The notes: a model not told the origin generated them from the letters alone. A DNA stretch of 64,000 nucleotides from Methylophilales bacterium MBRSF5 (GCA_001044335.1 CP011001.1:310001-374000); one strand, 5' to 3'; shown: positions 49,174 through 57,316, counted from the stretch's first letter. Numbers and translations are program-made.

Positions 49174-49371
49174 ATGAAATATTTAAAAGTTTTAACATTA
49201 GTAGGTTTTCTAGCAGCATTTTCTTCAGTGTTTGCTGAAGAGGAAAAAGAGTTTCACCCAACAGATGCGCTACTAATTGGCGGTAACGGTGGCTTCAACC
49301 CAACTGGCGATGAAGATTCACCAATTAAATTGCCTGGTGAAGACGGATTTGAATCAGGTGAAGCGAAGTAA
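49174..49371 (+). CDS. Small secreted acidic protein, unknown function
   Basis: A 65-residue protein with a strong signal peptide (residues 1-21, ending V-F-A) and a mature part of about 44 residues, very acidic, with L-I-G-G-N-G-G-F-N-P-T-G and two G-E-D/G-D-E turns. No cysteine. A GGGAGAG ribosome binding site is 7 nt upstream. TTGACA at 49066-49071 may be part of its promoter, though the -10 spacing is poor. A hairpin follows the stop. No family recognised; it sits between a Sel1 protein and the pqqA genes. Confidence 0.65.
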   Translation: MKYLKVLTLVGFLAAFSSVFAEEEKEFHPTDALLIGGNGGFNPTGDEDSPIKLPGEDGFESGEAK

Positions 49372-49378
49372 TTGATCA

Positions 49379-49410
49379 ATTATGACCTGGGGTATGCTCC
49401 AGGTCATAAT
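49379..49410 (+). terminator. Hairpin after the small acidic protein gene
   Basis: A perfect 12-bp stem, ATTATGACCTGG with its complement, and an 8-nt loop. The T-run is weak (GATTTTCCTT), so it may be a terminator or a 3' stabilising hairpin. Confidence 0.65.
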
Positions 49411-49527
49411 GATTTTCCTTAGTTAATCTTCATGTAGTTCTTCATTCCACTTTTAATCATTCGATATATTATTTATATGTAAATCTCAAGTTGAACCTTT
49501 GCAGTTCGCTGCATCTTCAATGATCTG

Positions 49528-49561
49528 GTTTATGTTGATTTTTAATAACATAAACAAGGAG
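49528..49561 (+). promoter_or_regulatory. Hairpin abutting the ribosome binding site of the first pqqA
   Basis: A perfect 9-bp inverted repeat GTTTATGTT (49528-49536) with AACATAAAC (49547-49555) ends exactly where the AAGGAG Shine-Dalgarno (49556-49561) begins. Folded in RNA, it would stand beside the ribosome site. The second pqqA has no such stem. Confidence 0.5.
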
Positions 49562-49568
49562 AAATACT

Positions 49569-49640
49569 ATGTGGACACAACCAACAGCAACTGAAATGCG
49601 TTTTGGTTTTGAAGTAACAATGTACGTTTGCAACAAGTAA
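49569..49640 (+). CDS. pqqA: Coenzyme PQQ precursor peptide PqqA, copy 1
   Basis: A 23-residue precursor peptide from which pyrroloquinoline quinone is built. The glutamate and tyrosine that PqqE crosslinks are E15 and Y19 in F-E-V-T-M-Y, the E-x3-Y spacing of the family, and the opening M-W-T-Q-P matches other PqqA peptides. A strong AAGGAG ribosome binding site is 7 nt upstream. It differs from copy 2 mainly at residues 4, 6 and 21. No pqqB-E genes follow. Confidence 0.93.
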   Translation: MWTQPTATEMRFGFEVTMYVCNK

Positions 49641-49645
49641 TTTTA

Positions 49646-49744
49646 ATGAAATTACAACGTCGTAGACATACTGACATTACTTTTTGGCCGTTTCATAACT
49701 GGCAATGTACTTGCCCGATATGTTCGGCTAAATCTTTTAACTAA
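49646..49744 (+). CDS. Putative 32-residue cysteine-rich peptide between the pqqA copies
   Basis: An open reading frame of 32 codons starting 5 nt after the first pqqA stop and ending 22 nt before the second pqqA start. The peptide begins M-K-L-Q-R-R-R-H, is rich in aromatic residues (F-W-P-F-H-N-W) and carries Q-C-T-C-P-I-C. No Shine-Dalgarno is seen, so it would depend on coupling to pqqA. It may be chance, or a peptide made together with PqqA. Not recognised. Confidence 0.3.
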   Translation: MKLQRRRHTDITFWPFHNWQCTCPICSAKSFN

Positions 49745-49766
49745 TTTTCTTTTAAGGAGAAATATT

Positions 49767-49838
49767 ATGTGGACAAAACCAGCAGCTACTGAAATGCGTT
49801 TTGGTTTCGAAGTAACCATGTACGTAATGAACAAGTAA
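49767..49838 (+). CDS. pqqA: Coenzyme PQQ precursor peptide PqqA, copy 2
   Basis: Second 23-residue PqqA, with M-W-T-K-P at the start and F-E-V-T-M-Y carrying E15 and Y19. An AAGGAGA ribosome binding site lies at the same spacing as in copy 1. The two peptides match at about 19 or 20 of 23 residues and the genes share long stretches at the DNA level. A terminator follows directly. Confidence 0.93.
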   Translation: MWTKPAATEMRFGFEVTMYVMNK

Positions 49839-49860
49839 TTCATTATTTGTTCTATACTAA

Positions 49861-49888
49861 AAGCCCGATGTATATCGGGCTTTTTTAT
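49861..49888 (+). terminator. Terminator after pqqA copy 2
   Basis: A perfect 9-bp stem AAGCCCGAT with ATCGGGCTT around a GTAT loop, followed by a T-run. Clear intrinsic terminator for the pqqA transcript. Confidence 0.93.
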
Positions 49889-49906
49889 TGTTAAAATCAT
49901 ATTTCT

Positions 49907-50311
49907 ATGCAAAGACTAATTTATATAGTTTTATTTTTATTTTTTTCCTCACAAGCCCTTGCTGAGTGGACATTAATATTTGCTAATGATGAAACAGATG
50001 CCAAGTACTACGTTGACTTGTCTTCACTTAACAAAAAGAAAGAGACAGTCCGAATGATGACGCTCGAGGATTACACAGCACCCGAGATTGCAAAAAAAGG
50101 ACAAAAAAAAATAAGTTACAACTCGGTAAAAACTTTATCAGAGTTTAATTGCGGTCTTGAAACGATGAGGGTTTTGTCCTATTCCGTTTATAAAAATCAG
50201 ATGGCGTTTGGAGAACCGATCCTATCAAAGGGAATACCCTTTGAATGGTCTAAGGTCAATCATAATACGGTGAATGATGCGTATCTTAATATCGCCTGTA
50301 ATGAGATATAG
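49907..50311 (+). CDS. Secreted surface-adhesin-E-like protein
   Basis: A 134-residue protein with a signal peptide (residues 1-19, ending A-L-A). The mature part matches the surface-adhesin E type domain: W-T-L-I-F-A-N-D, then Y-Y-V-D-L-S-S-L, M-M-T-L-E-D-Y, and L-S-Y-S-V-Y near the end, with cysteines in E-F-N-C-G and I-A-C-N that may pair. These domains are common small periplasmic or surface proteins in betaproteobacteria; the role is not known. Confidence 0.75.
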   Translation: MQRLIYIVLFLFFSSQALAEWTLIFANDETDAKYYVDLSSLNKKKETVRMMTLEDYTAPEIAKKGQKKISYNSVKTLSEFNCGLETMRVLSYSVYKNQMAFGEPILSKGIPFEWSKVNHNTVNDAYLNIACNEI

Positions 50312-50320
50312 CGGCGTTTA

Positions 50321-51694
50321 TTAAAAAGGAATGTCACTTACATTAATTTTTGTTTTCAATTTGTCTCTAAAGTCATCTTGAATTTCTAATAGACCTTGTT
50401 CTGTTTCTGCTTCAAATCTCAATACAACCACTGGCGTAGTATTAGATGCCCTCATTAAGCCAAAACCATGTTTGTATTCAACACGCAATCCATCAATCTT
50501 AATGACTTCAAGCGCTTTTTCAAAATGTGCTTCTTGTTGCAGTGAATGGATAATGCTGTGCTGCTCACCTTCATTCAGCGGAATGTTAATTTCAGGAGTG
50601 GAGAATCCTTTGGGCAGTTCGGACAATACTTTTTCTATTTCTTGAGTTTCGTGACTTAATATTTCTAATAATCGGGCACCTGCATAAATTCCATCATCAA
50701 AGCCATACCACTTATCATTAAAAAAAGTATGGCCGCTCATCTCACCAGCTAAGATGGCATTATCCTCTTTCATTTTTTTCTTGATCAAGGAATGACCAGT
50801 TTTCCATATAATAGGCTCACCACCATTGTTTGCGATCCAAGAGTGAAGATATCTGGATGACTTCACGTCAAAAATTATTTTTCTTCCCGCATTGTCTTTT
50901 AAGATACTTTTGGCGAATAACATTAATTGCCGATCTGGATAAATAATTTCACCATTTTTATTAACAACACCCAAGCGATCCGCGTCACCATCGAATGCTA
51001 AACCGAGCTCACAATCCGTATTTTTTACGACATCAATTAATTCTTTTAAATTATTAGGTTTTGATGGATCAGGGTGATGATTAGGGAAATTTCCATCAAC
51101 TTCGTCGTACATCATGTGCGTATCAATGCCAAGTTCTTGAAATAATTCTTTGGCAATCACACCGGCAGCGCCATTTCCACAATCAATCGCCACCTTCATT
51201 TTTCTTTTTAATTTGATGGTGCTTAGAATTTTATCTTTGTACGCTTTTTTAACATTCTTATTTTTACTTTTGCCTTTACCAGCAATGAAATCATCTTCTA
51301 ATATTCTTTGTTTTAATTTTTGAATGTCATCAGAACTTAGAGTTGTTTTGTTTATGACCATTTTGAAGCCATTGTAATTAGGTGGGTTATGACTGCCCGT
51401 AATCATGACTCCAGAATTAGTCTCTAGATAAAAAGTACTAAAATAGAGAATAGGGGTGGTAACTAATCCAATGTTGATGGTGTTGATTCCGGTAGAGTTG
51501 ATTCCTTTGATTAATGTATCACAGATGGATGGACTGGATAGCCGACCGTCATAGCCAACACATATATCAGTTTGCTTTTGAACAATAGCTTCCGATCCTA
51601 TCGCTTTACCGATGGCAAATATAGTTTCATCGGTGAGGCCTTCATCAACTATTCCTCTAATGTCATAGGCTTTAAATATTAACTGGTCTAGCAT
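50321..51694 (-). CDS. algC: Phosphomannomutase/phosphoglucomutase
   Basis: Bifunctional hexose-phosphate mutase for nucleotide-sugar and LPS precursor synthesis. The phosphoserine loop is T-G-S-H-N-P-P-N-Y-N-G-F-K near residue 98. The metal loop is A-F-D-G-D-A-D-R-L-G near residue 233, and the sugar loop is G-E-M-S-G-H. Length is 457 residues (P. aeruginosa AlgC 463). It follows iscX with no gap, so both are likely one operon. Confidence 0.93.
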   Translation of the reverse strand: MLDQLIFKAYDIRGIVDEGLTDETIFAIGKAIGSEAIVQKQTDICVGYDGRLSSPSICDTLIKGINSTGINTINIGLVTTPILYFSTFYLETNSGVMITGSHNPPNYNGFKMVINKTTLSSDDIQKLKQRILEDDFIAGKGKSKNKNVKKAYKDKILSTIKLKRKMKVAIDCGNGAAGVIAKELFQELGIDTHMMYDEVDGNFPNHHPDPSKPNNLKELIDVVKNTDCELGLAFDGDADRLGVVNKNGEIIYPDRQLMLFAKSILKDNAGRKIIFDVKSSRYLHSWIANNGGEPIIWKTGHSLIKKKMKEDNAILAGEMSGHTFFNDKWYGFDDGIYAGARLLEILSHETQEIEKVLSELPKGFSTPEINIPLNEGEQHSIIHSLQQEAHFEKALEVIKIDGLRVEYKHGFGLMRASNTTPVVVLRFEAETEQGLLEIQDDFRDKLKTKINVSDIPF

Positions 51695-51889
51695 TTATTC
51701 ATATTCCTCGATCCAAGCCATTTGAATTGCCTCGAGAATTCTTTCACCACAGTTACTCTCCTTATCTGTAAAACCGTCTAACTCCAAAACCCATTGCATA
51801 AGGTCTGTAAATCTAATTGTTTTAGGATCTACGTCCGGATATTTGTCATACAATTCTTCAGCAATGTGAGTTGAGTCTGTCCACTTCAT
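51695..51889 (-). CDS. iscX: Fe-S assembly protein IscX
   Basis: A 64-residue acidic protein of the IscX (YfhJ) family that binds IscS and iron and tunes cluster assembly. It contains D-P-K-T-I-R-F-T-D-L and ends W-I-E-E-Y-E. In most relatives it is the last gene of the isc operon; here it lies about 32 kb away, directly before algC. Length and sequence are normal. Confidence 0.92.
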   Translation of the reverse strand: MKWTDSTHIAEELYDKYPDVDPKTIRFTDLMQWVLELDGFTDKESNCGERILEAIQMAWIEEYE

Positions 51890-51990
51890 AAAATTTCCTT
51901 AAATTAATTTTTTGTATTCATTTAGTCATTAAATACCTATGAGTAGCGTGATAAAATAGAAGTTCTTATTAATCAGATACTAAACAAAAA

Positions 51991-53241
51991 ATGTACAACA
52001 GCCAAGATTATTTATTAAAAGATATTGATCCTGAAATTTATGCGCAGGTAGTCAGTGAAGAAAAACGTCAAGAAGAGCACATTGAGTTAATCGCCTCTGA
52101 AAATTACACCAGCCCAGCAGTTATGGCTGTGCAGGGTTCACAACTAACAAATAAATATGCAGAAGGCTACATTGGTAAGCGATTTTATGGTGGCTGTGAA
52201 TTTGTAGATCAAGTTGAACAGCTTGCCATTGACCGAATTAAGAAATTATATGGGGCGGAATATGCTAATGTCCAACCTCATTCAGGCAGTCAAGCCAACC
52301 AAGCGGTTTATTTTGCCTTTTTAAAACCAGGTGACACGGTCATGGGAATGAATTTAGGCCATGGCGGTCACCTCACTCATGGATCTCCCGCGAATTTATC
52401 AGGAAAATTATTTAATATCATTCCATATGGTTTAAATGATAAAGAAGAGATTGATTATGACCACATGGAAGAATTAGCAATTGAAAATAAACCTAAGTTA
52501 ATTATAGGAGGCGCATCTGCTTACGCGTTAACTTTTGACTGGGAAAGAATGTCCAATATCGCAAAAAAAGTTGGCGCTTATTTTATGGTGGATATGGCTC
52601 ATTACTCAGGACTGATTGCAGGTGGCGCGTATCCCAATCCAACACCATATGCTGACTTTGTGACTTCAACTACCCATAAGTCTTTAAGAGGACCTAGAGG
52701 AGGCTTTATTTTAGCGAAAGAGGAGCATGCCAAGGCATTAAACTCAATGGTGTTTCCTGGTATTCAAGGAGGACCGTTAATGCATGTGATTGCAGCAAAA
52801 GCGGTTGCATTTTTAGAAGCACTTAAACCATCCTTTAAAGAATATCAGCAACAAGTGGTAAAGAATGCTCAAGTGATGGCACAGCAATTTATTAAACGTG
52901 GATATCGAGTAATCTCTGGAAGAACTGAGTCGCATGTTTTTTTAGTGGATCTGAGAGGTCAAAAATTAACCGGCAAAGAAGCGGATCGTTTACTTGGAGA
53001 GGCTCATATTACGGTAAATAAAAACTCTATCCCTAATGACCCCGAAAGTCCTTTCGTCACCTCTGGTATTCGAATTGGTACTCCAGCAATCACTACAAGA
53101 GGGTTGAAAGAACAGGATGCTATTGAGGTAGTTAACTTTATAGCAGATGTTTTGGACAATCCTGGAAATGAGGAAGTTTCATTAAAAGTAAAAGCTCAAG
53201 TATCTGAAATGATGAAGAAATTTCCAGTTTACAAAAGATAG
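51991..53241 (+). CDS. glyA: Serine hydroxymethyltransferase
   Basis: PLP enzyme interconverting serine and glycine with tetrahydrofolate, a main one-carbon entry point and important in methylotrophy. The PLP lysine is in [14 protein letters not shown]. The N-terminal L-I-A-S-E-N-Y-T-S and Y-A-E-G-Y motifs are intact. Length is 416 residues (E. coli 417). nrdR follows by 9 nt, a conserved pair. No glycine riboswitch is seen upstream. Confidence 0.97.
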   Translation: MYNSQDYLLKDIDPEIYAQVVSEEKRQEEHIELIASENYTSPAVMAVQGSQLTNKYAEGYIGKRFYGGCEFVDQVEQLAIDRIKKLYGAEYANVQPHSGSQANQAVYFAFLKPGDTVMGMNLGHGGHLTHGSPANLSGKLFNIIPYGLNDKEEIDYDHMEELAIENKPKLIIGGASAYALTFDWERMSNIAKKVGAYFMVDMAHYSGLIAGGAYPNPTPYADFVTSTTHKSLRGPRGGFILAKEEHAKALNSMVFPGIQGGPLMHVIAAKAVAFLEALKPSFKEYQQQVVKNAQVMAQQFIKRGYRVISGRTESHVFLVDLRGQKLTGKEADRLLGEAHITVNKNSIPNDPESPFVTSGIRIGTPAITTRGLKEQDAIEVVNFIADVLDNPGNEEVSLKVKAQVSEMMKKFPVYKR

Positions 53242-53250
53242 GAAAATGAA

Positions 53251-53697
53251 ATGAAATGTCCATTTTGCTCTGTTGCAGATACCCAAGTCATTGACTCTCG
53301 TGTCAATGAGGCAGGGGATTCAATCCGTAGACGGAGAAAGTGTATTAAATGTGAAAAGCGTTTTACCACATATGAAAACGCTGACCTCGGTCTTCCTGCC
53401 GTTGTCAAACAAGATGGTAAGAGAGAAGATTTTAATCAAGAAAAATTAAAACAATCTTTTTCTAGAGCACTTCATAAGAGACCAGTCCCTGCTGAATTTG
53501 TAGACCAAGCCATATCTAATATCATGCAAAAAGTATTGGCCTCAGGAGAAAAAGAAATTGTTTCACGATCTCTAGGTGAATCAGTGATGGCTGAACTAAA
53601 GAAACTAGATAAGGTGGCTTACATAAGATTTGCATCAGTTTACAGAAGTTTTTCAGATGTTGAAGATTTTAATAATGTCATTAAGGATCTTGATTAA
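53251..53697 (+). CDS. nrdR: Transcriptional repressor NrdR
   Basis: Repressor of ribonucleotide reductase genes. An N-terminal zinc ribbon uses C3, C6, C31 and C34, and an ATP-cone domain covers about residues 49-139. Length is 148 residues (E. coli 149). ribD begins right at its stop. Confidence 0.95.
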   Translation: MKCPFCSVADTQVIDSRVNEAGDSIRRRRKCIKCEKRFTTYENADLGLPAVVKQDGKREDFNQEKLKQSFSRALHKRPVPAEFVDQAISNIMQKVLASGEKEIVSRSLGESVMAELKKLDKVAYIRFASVYRSFSDVEDFNNVIKDLD

Positions 53698-54789
53698 TTG
53701 ACTTTTAATAAGCTGGACTTTTTTTTTATGGCGCAGGCTATCAGGCTTGCAAAAAAAGGTCTGGGTCGTTGTAACCCCAACCCTATTGTCGGCGCGGTGA
53801 TTGTGGCTGAAGATAAAATAATCGCAACAGGTTTTCATCAGCAATTTGGTGGACCTCATGCTGAAGTAATAGCAATAAATAACTGTAAAGATAAATCTCT
53901 TTTAAAAAAATCCACTCTTTATGTCACATTGGAGCCTTGCGCGCATGAGGGAAAAACTCCGCCGTGTCTAGATCTAATTTTAGAACATAACATTAAACGA
54001 GTTGTGATTGCTTCCCAAGATCCAAATCCAAAAGTGAATGGTGTCAGTATTAGGACGTTAATAGAAAAAGGTGTTGAGGTGGATGTTGGATTGATGGAGG
54101 ATCAAGCCATTAACCTAAATAAAGGTTTTTTTAAAAGGATATTAAATAATATTCCTCGAGTCACCTCAAAAATTGCCGTGTCATCTGACGGCAAAACAGC
54201 TCTCAATAATTTTCAAAGTAAATGGATCTCAAATGAATTTTCAAGAAGCAATGTCCAGAGATTAAGACGATTCTCTGACGGCATCTTAACTTCCTATAAA
54301 ACAATCAACTCTGATAATCCTCGATTAACAGTAAGAGATGTCGACAGTTCAAAGCAACCTTATCGCTTTATTATTGATGCGAGTTTTCAATCAAATTCAG
54401 ACGCATATATTTTTAAACAGGAAAGGGTGGTCATTTTTTACTCCAAAGAAGTTGCCAATAAACCAAATCTCAAAGCTATTTGTATTCCGGTGTCTTGTGC
54501 TGATGGAGTCCTAAACTTCACAGAAATTATGAAACATATTGCTTCCATGGAGGTAAACAATCTTCTAGTTGAAGCCGGCCCAGGATTAAACGGGCTTTTA
54601 TTGCAACATAGAATGATTGATGAGCTTATCATTTATCAATCACAATCGATTTTAGGCGGTAATGCGAGAGAGATGTTTAATCACCCAGTCATCACGGCCA
54701 TGGAGTCTAGAAATCAATTGAAGTTAGTGGATTATAGGTTTTTTGGTGACGATATTCGCTTCATTTACGAGGTTGATTATGTGGATTGA
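53698..54789 (+). CDS. ribD: Riboflavin biosynthesis deaminase/reductase RibD
   Basis: Bifunctional enzyme for the second and third steps of riboflavin synthesis. The deaminase domain has zinc ligands H54 (H-A-E-V), C81 and C90 (P-C-A-H-E-G-K-T-P-P-C). The reductase domain follows from about residue 148. The TTG at 53698 is chosen because residues 7-14 (D-F-F-F-M-A-Q-A) align with the start of known RibD; an ATG at 53728 would lose ten. Length is 363 residues. It overlaps tatD by 11 nt. Confidence 0.9.
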   Translation: MTFNKLDFFFMAQAIRLAKKGLGRCNPNPIVGAVIVAEDKIIATGFHQQFGGPHAEVIAINNCKDKSLLKKSTLYVTLEPCAHEGKTPPCLDLILEHNIKRVVIASQDPNPKVNGVSIRTLIEKGVEVDVGLMEDQAINLNKGFFKRILNNIPRVTSKIAVSSDGKTALNNFQSKWISNEFSRSNVQRLRRFSDGILTSYKTINSDNPRLTVRDVDSSKQPYRFIIDASFQSNSDAYIFKQERVVIFYSKEVANKPNLKAICIPVSCADGVLNFTEIMKHIASMEVNNLLVEAGPGLNGLLLQHRMIDELIIYQSQSILGGNAREMFNHPVITAMESRNQLKLVDYRFFGDDIRFIYEVDYVD

Positions 54790-55549
54790 TACTCATTGTC
54801 ACCTTGATTTTATTTATGAAAACAAATCAAAAGATGAGTCTTTGTTTGATAATTCTTTGTTGGATTATATTATTTGCCCCTCTGCCAATCATAAAAGTTT
54901 TGGTATTTTAAAAAAATTAAATCAAAAAAATAAAAGTATTGTCTATGCGTTGGGCTATCACCCCCTCTATCTGAATGACTTACCAGAGAATCCAATTCAG
55001 TATTTAGAAAATGAGATTCTAAATTCACAGCCAATCGCCGTTGGTGAAATAGGATTAGACTTTTATTTAGGGAATGAGGAACGAGATAAACAAAAAATAA
55101 TTTTCCAACAGCAGCTTGAGCTAGCAAGCAAATATAAATTACCCGTGATCTTGCATGTGAGATCAGCTATCGATGATGTCTTGAAGATATTAAAAGAATT
55201 TCCAAATATCAAAGGAATTGCTCATGCATTTAATGGGAGTTTTCAACAAGCCCAACAATTTATTAATATGGGTTTTAAGCTCGGCTTTGGTGGGGCGATG
55301 ACTTATTCAAGAGCAAAGAAAATTAATCGATTGGCTATAGAGTTACCAATTGACTCGATTGTTTTGGAGACAGACGCGCCTGATATGAAACCAGCATGGG
55401 TTAATGCCACTAGCCAAAATCATCCAAATGAAATCAGAGGCATTGCTGAATTTTTTGCACAATTAAGAAATATTTCTGTGAATGATCTATCTTGGCAATT
55501 AAAGAATAACATTGCAGATATCTTTCCAGATTTAAGAACTGCATCATGA
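54779..55549 (+). CDS. TatD-family metal-dependent hydrolase
   Basis: TIM-barrel deoxyribonuclease or hydrolase of the TatD/YcfH family. The metal-binding start M-W-I-D-T-H-C-H-L-D-F sets the ATG at 54779. Further motifs are G-E-I-G-L-D-F-Y, L-H-V-R, A-H-A-F-N-G and E-T-D-A-P. Length is 256 residues. It could be TatD-like DNase or another YcfH-type enzyme. It overlaps ribD by 11 nt and mtnA by 4 nt. Confidence 0.9.
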   Translation: MWIDTHCHLDFIYENKSKDESLFDNSLLDYIICPSANHKSFGILKKLNQKNKSIVYALGYHPLYLNDLPENPIQYLENEILNSQPIAVGEIGLDFYLGNEERDKQKIIFQQQLELASKYKLPVILHVRSAIDDVLKILKEFPNIKGIAHAFNGSFQQAQQFINMGFKLGFGGAMTYSRAKKINRLAIELPIDSIVLETDAPDMKPAWVNATSQNHPNEIRGIAEFFAQLRNISVNDLSWQLKNNIADIFPDLRTAS

Positions 55550-56592
55550 AGGTTGCTGGCAAACATTACCAAACCATTTGGCTTGATCGAGAAAATAGTA
55601 AGGTTTTTTTTATTGATCAAGCATTACTTCCATTTGAGTTTTCCATTAAATCGACCAGCCAGCATGAAGACCTCATTAATGCTATCAAAACAATGCAAGT
55701 AAGAGGGGCTCCGGTGATTGGGATTACTGGTGCATTGGCATTATTACTTGGCATGTCTACCGACTCTTCAGATGAGAATCTCAATCATCTTTCTCAAGAA
55801 ATAATTAAGGCCAGGCCTACTGCAGTTAATCTCGCTTGGGCGGTGAACTCAATGAGCGAGGAAATTCAAAAAATATCGCAAGAAAGACGATTGGGTTTCG
55901 CTTGGAATTATGCGGAGAAATTAATTCAAAATGATATGCAATGCAATCATCAGATTGGTGTTCATGGAGGCCAATTGATAATTGATAATAATTACAACAA
56001 TATTCTTACCCATTGCAATGCAGGATGGCTGGCTACAGTGGATCATGGGACGGCCTTGAGTCCAATATTCGAAGCTTTTAGGAATAATCAAAATATTCAT
56101 GTGTGGGTGGATGAGACTAGGCCAAGAAATCAGGGATTACTAACATGCTGGGAATTGATGAATGAAAAAATTCCATACACTTTAATTGTGGATAACGCCG
56201 GCGGTCTATTGATGATGGAAAAAAAAGTTGACGCAGTGATTGTTGGTGCAGATCGAATTTCAATCAATGGGCATGTTTGCAATAAGATTGGAACATACTT
56301 AAAGGCTTTGGCTGCCAAAGCTAATAATATTCCATTTTATGTAGCAGCTCCATCATCAACAATAGATATTAACTTTAAAGACGAAATCAATTTTGATATT
56401 GAAAATCGCTCAACTGATGAGATATTAAAAATTAATGGTTTAGATGAAAATAAACAATTATCTGTTGTTAGTTTTTCTGAATTCAATGCACACAATCCTG
56501 CGTTTGATATCACTCCAAATCATCTGATATCCGGTATTATTACCGAAAAGGGAATTTTTAAACCTGAAGTCCTGAAAGCTGTTTATGCATAA
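55546..56592 (+). CDS. mtnA: S-methyl-5-thioribose-1-phosphate isomerase
   Basis: Aldose-ketose isomerase converting methylthioribose 1-phosphate (or 5-deoxyribose 1-phosphate) to the ribulose form. The catalytic cysteine is C157 in T-H-C-N-A-G and the aspartate is D236 in V-G-A-D-R-I. The M-Q-V-R-G-A-P block is intact. Length is 348 residues. It overlaps the class II aldolase by 8 nt, a pairing known from the DHAP shunt. No mtnK, mtnP, mtnC or mtnD is nearby. Confidence 0.93.
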   Translation: MKVAGKHYQTIWLDRENSKVFFIDQALLPFEFSIKSTSQHEDLINAIKTMQVRGAPVIGITGALALLLGMSTDSSDENLNHLSQEIIKARPTAVNLAWAVNSMSEEIQKISQERRLGFAWNYAEKLIQNDMQCNHQIGVHGGQLIIDNNYNNILTHCNAGWLATVDHGTALSPIFEAFRNNQNIHVWVDETRPRNQGLLTCWELMNEKIPYTLIVDNAGGLLMMEKKVDAVIVGADRISINGHVCNKIGTYLKALAAKANNIPFYVAAPSSTIDINFKDEINFDIENRSTDEILKINGLDENKQLSVVSFSEFNAHNPAFDITPNHLISGIITEKGIFKPEVLKAVYA

Positions 56593-57232
56593 TTCTATTC
56601 AAGAAAAAATTTGTGATATCTCAAACAAGCTCATCCAAGAAGGTCTCAATCATGCTGCCACCGGAAATATTAGTGTTCGGTTAGATGACCATTTTTACAT
56701 TACACCTAGCGGAACTGTTTCAGAAAATCTAAAGCCAATAGATATAGTGAAGTGCCCTTTAGCTTTGGATGAGGAATTTATTCAAACCATGTCTCAAAGA
56801 CCCTCTAGTGAGTGGCATTTTCATAAACGAATATATGAGGAAAGAAGTGATGTAAATGCAATCATTCATACTCATTCTGTGTTTGCGAGCACATTGAGTG
56901 TATTGAGAAAGAACATACCAGCCTTTCATTACATGATTGCTTTATTTGGCGGTAAAGAAGTGAGGTGTGGCGCCTATAGGTTGTTTGGTAGCAAAGAACT
57001 CTCAGAGGAAGTCATTACGTCATTAGGATCACTCAAGGCATGTTTAATGGCGAACCATGGCGCTATTGTTGTTTCAGCTGATATCGATGATGCTTATTTT
57101 CTGGCTCAAGAGCTGGAGCATTTATCTCAGCAGTACATTGAGTTACTGAAAATCGGAGAGTCAAACCTTCTCACAGATGATGAAATGGACAAGGTCATTC
57201 ATAAATTCCAAGGATATGGCCCTAAGGTTTAA
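56585..57232 (+). CDS. Class II aldolase, FucA-like (Ald2 type)
   Basis: Zinc aldolase of 215 residues, strikingly like E. coli L-fuculose-phosphate aldolase. FucA residues E73, H92, H94 and H155 correspond to E76, H95, H97 and H158 here, a constant shift of three. Other matches include P-A-F-H-Y-M-I-A, L-F-G-S-K-E-L-S-E and H-K-F-Q-G-Y-G. Together with MtnA it would cleave methylthioribulose or 5-deoxyribulose 1-phosphate to DHAP and an aldehyde. MtnB dehydratase is the alternative, less well supported by the sequence. Confidence 0.85.
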   Translation: MHNSIQEKICDISNKLIQEGLNHAATGNISVRLDDHFYITPSGTVSENLKPIDIVKCPLALDEEFIQTMSQRPSSEWHFHKRIYEERSDVNAIIHTHSVFASTLSVLRKNIPAFHYMIALFGGKEVRCGAYRLFGSKELSEEVITSLGSLKACLMANHGAIVVSADIDDAYFLAQELEHLSQQYIELLKIGESNLLTDDEMDKVIHKFQGYGPKV

Positions 57233-57241
57233 TCCTTGGAA
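57206..57241 (+). other. Inverted repeat spanning the aldolase stop codon
   Basis: TTCCAAGGAT (57206-57215) and ATCCTTGGAA (57232-57241) form a perfect 10-bp stem with a 16-nt loop. The stop codon lies at the loop's 3' end. No T-run follows, so termination is uncertain. Confidence 0.5.
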
Positions 57242-57316
57242 ACATAACTCCATTTATCGATTGTGGTTATCTGTTCAATAAAGTAAAATATTTATCCGTC
57301 AGCAAATAATTAATAA

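Noticed and set aside
51890-51990. A glycine riboswitch before glyA
   Set aside because: The 101-nt spacer is AT-rich with no paired core or conserved glycine-aptamer segments.
56585-57232. Calling the class II aldolase gene mtnB (methylthioribulose-phosphate dehydratase)
   Set aside because: The mtnA neighbour suggested it, but the sequence follows E. coli FucA along its whole length, and mtnC and mtnD are absent here.
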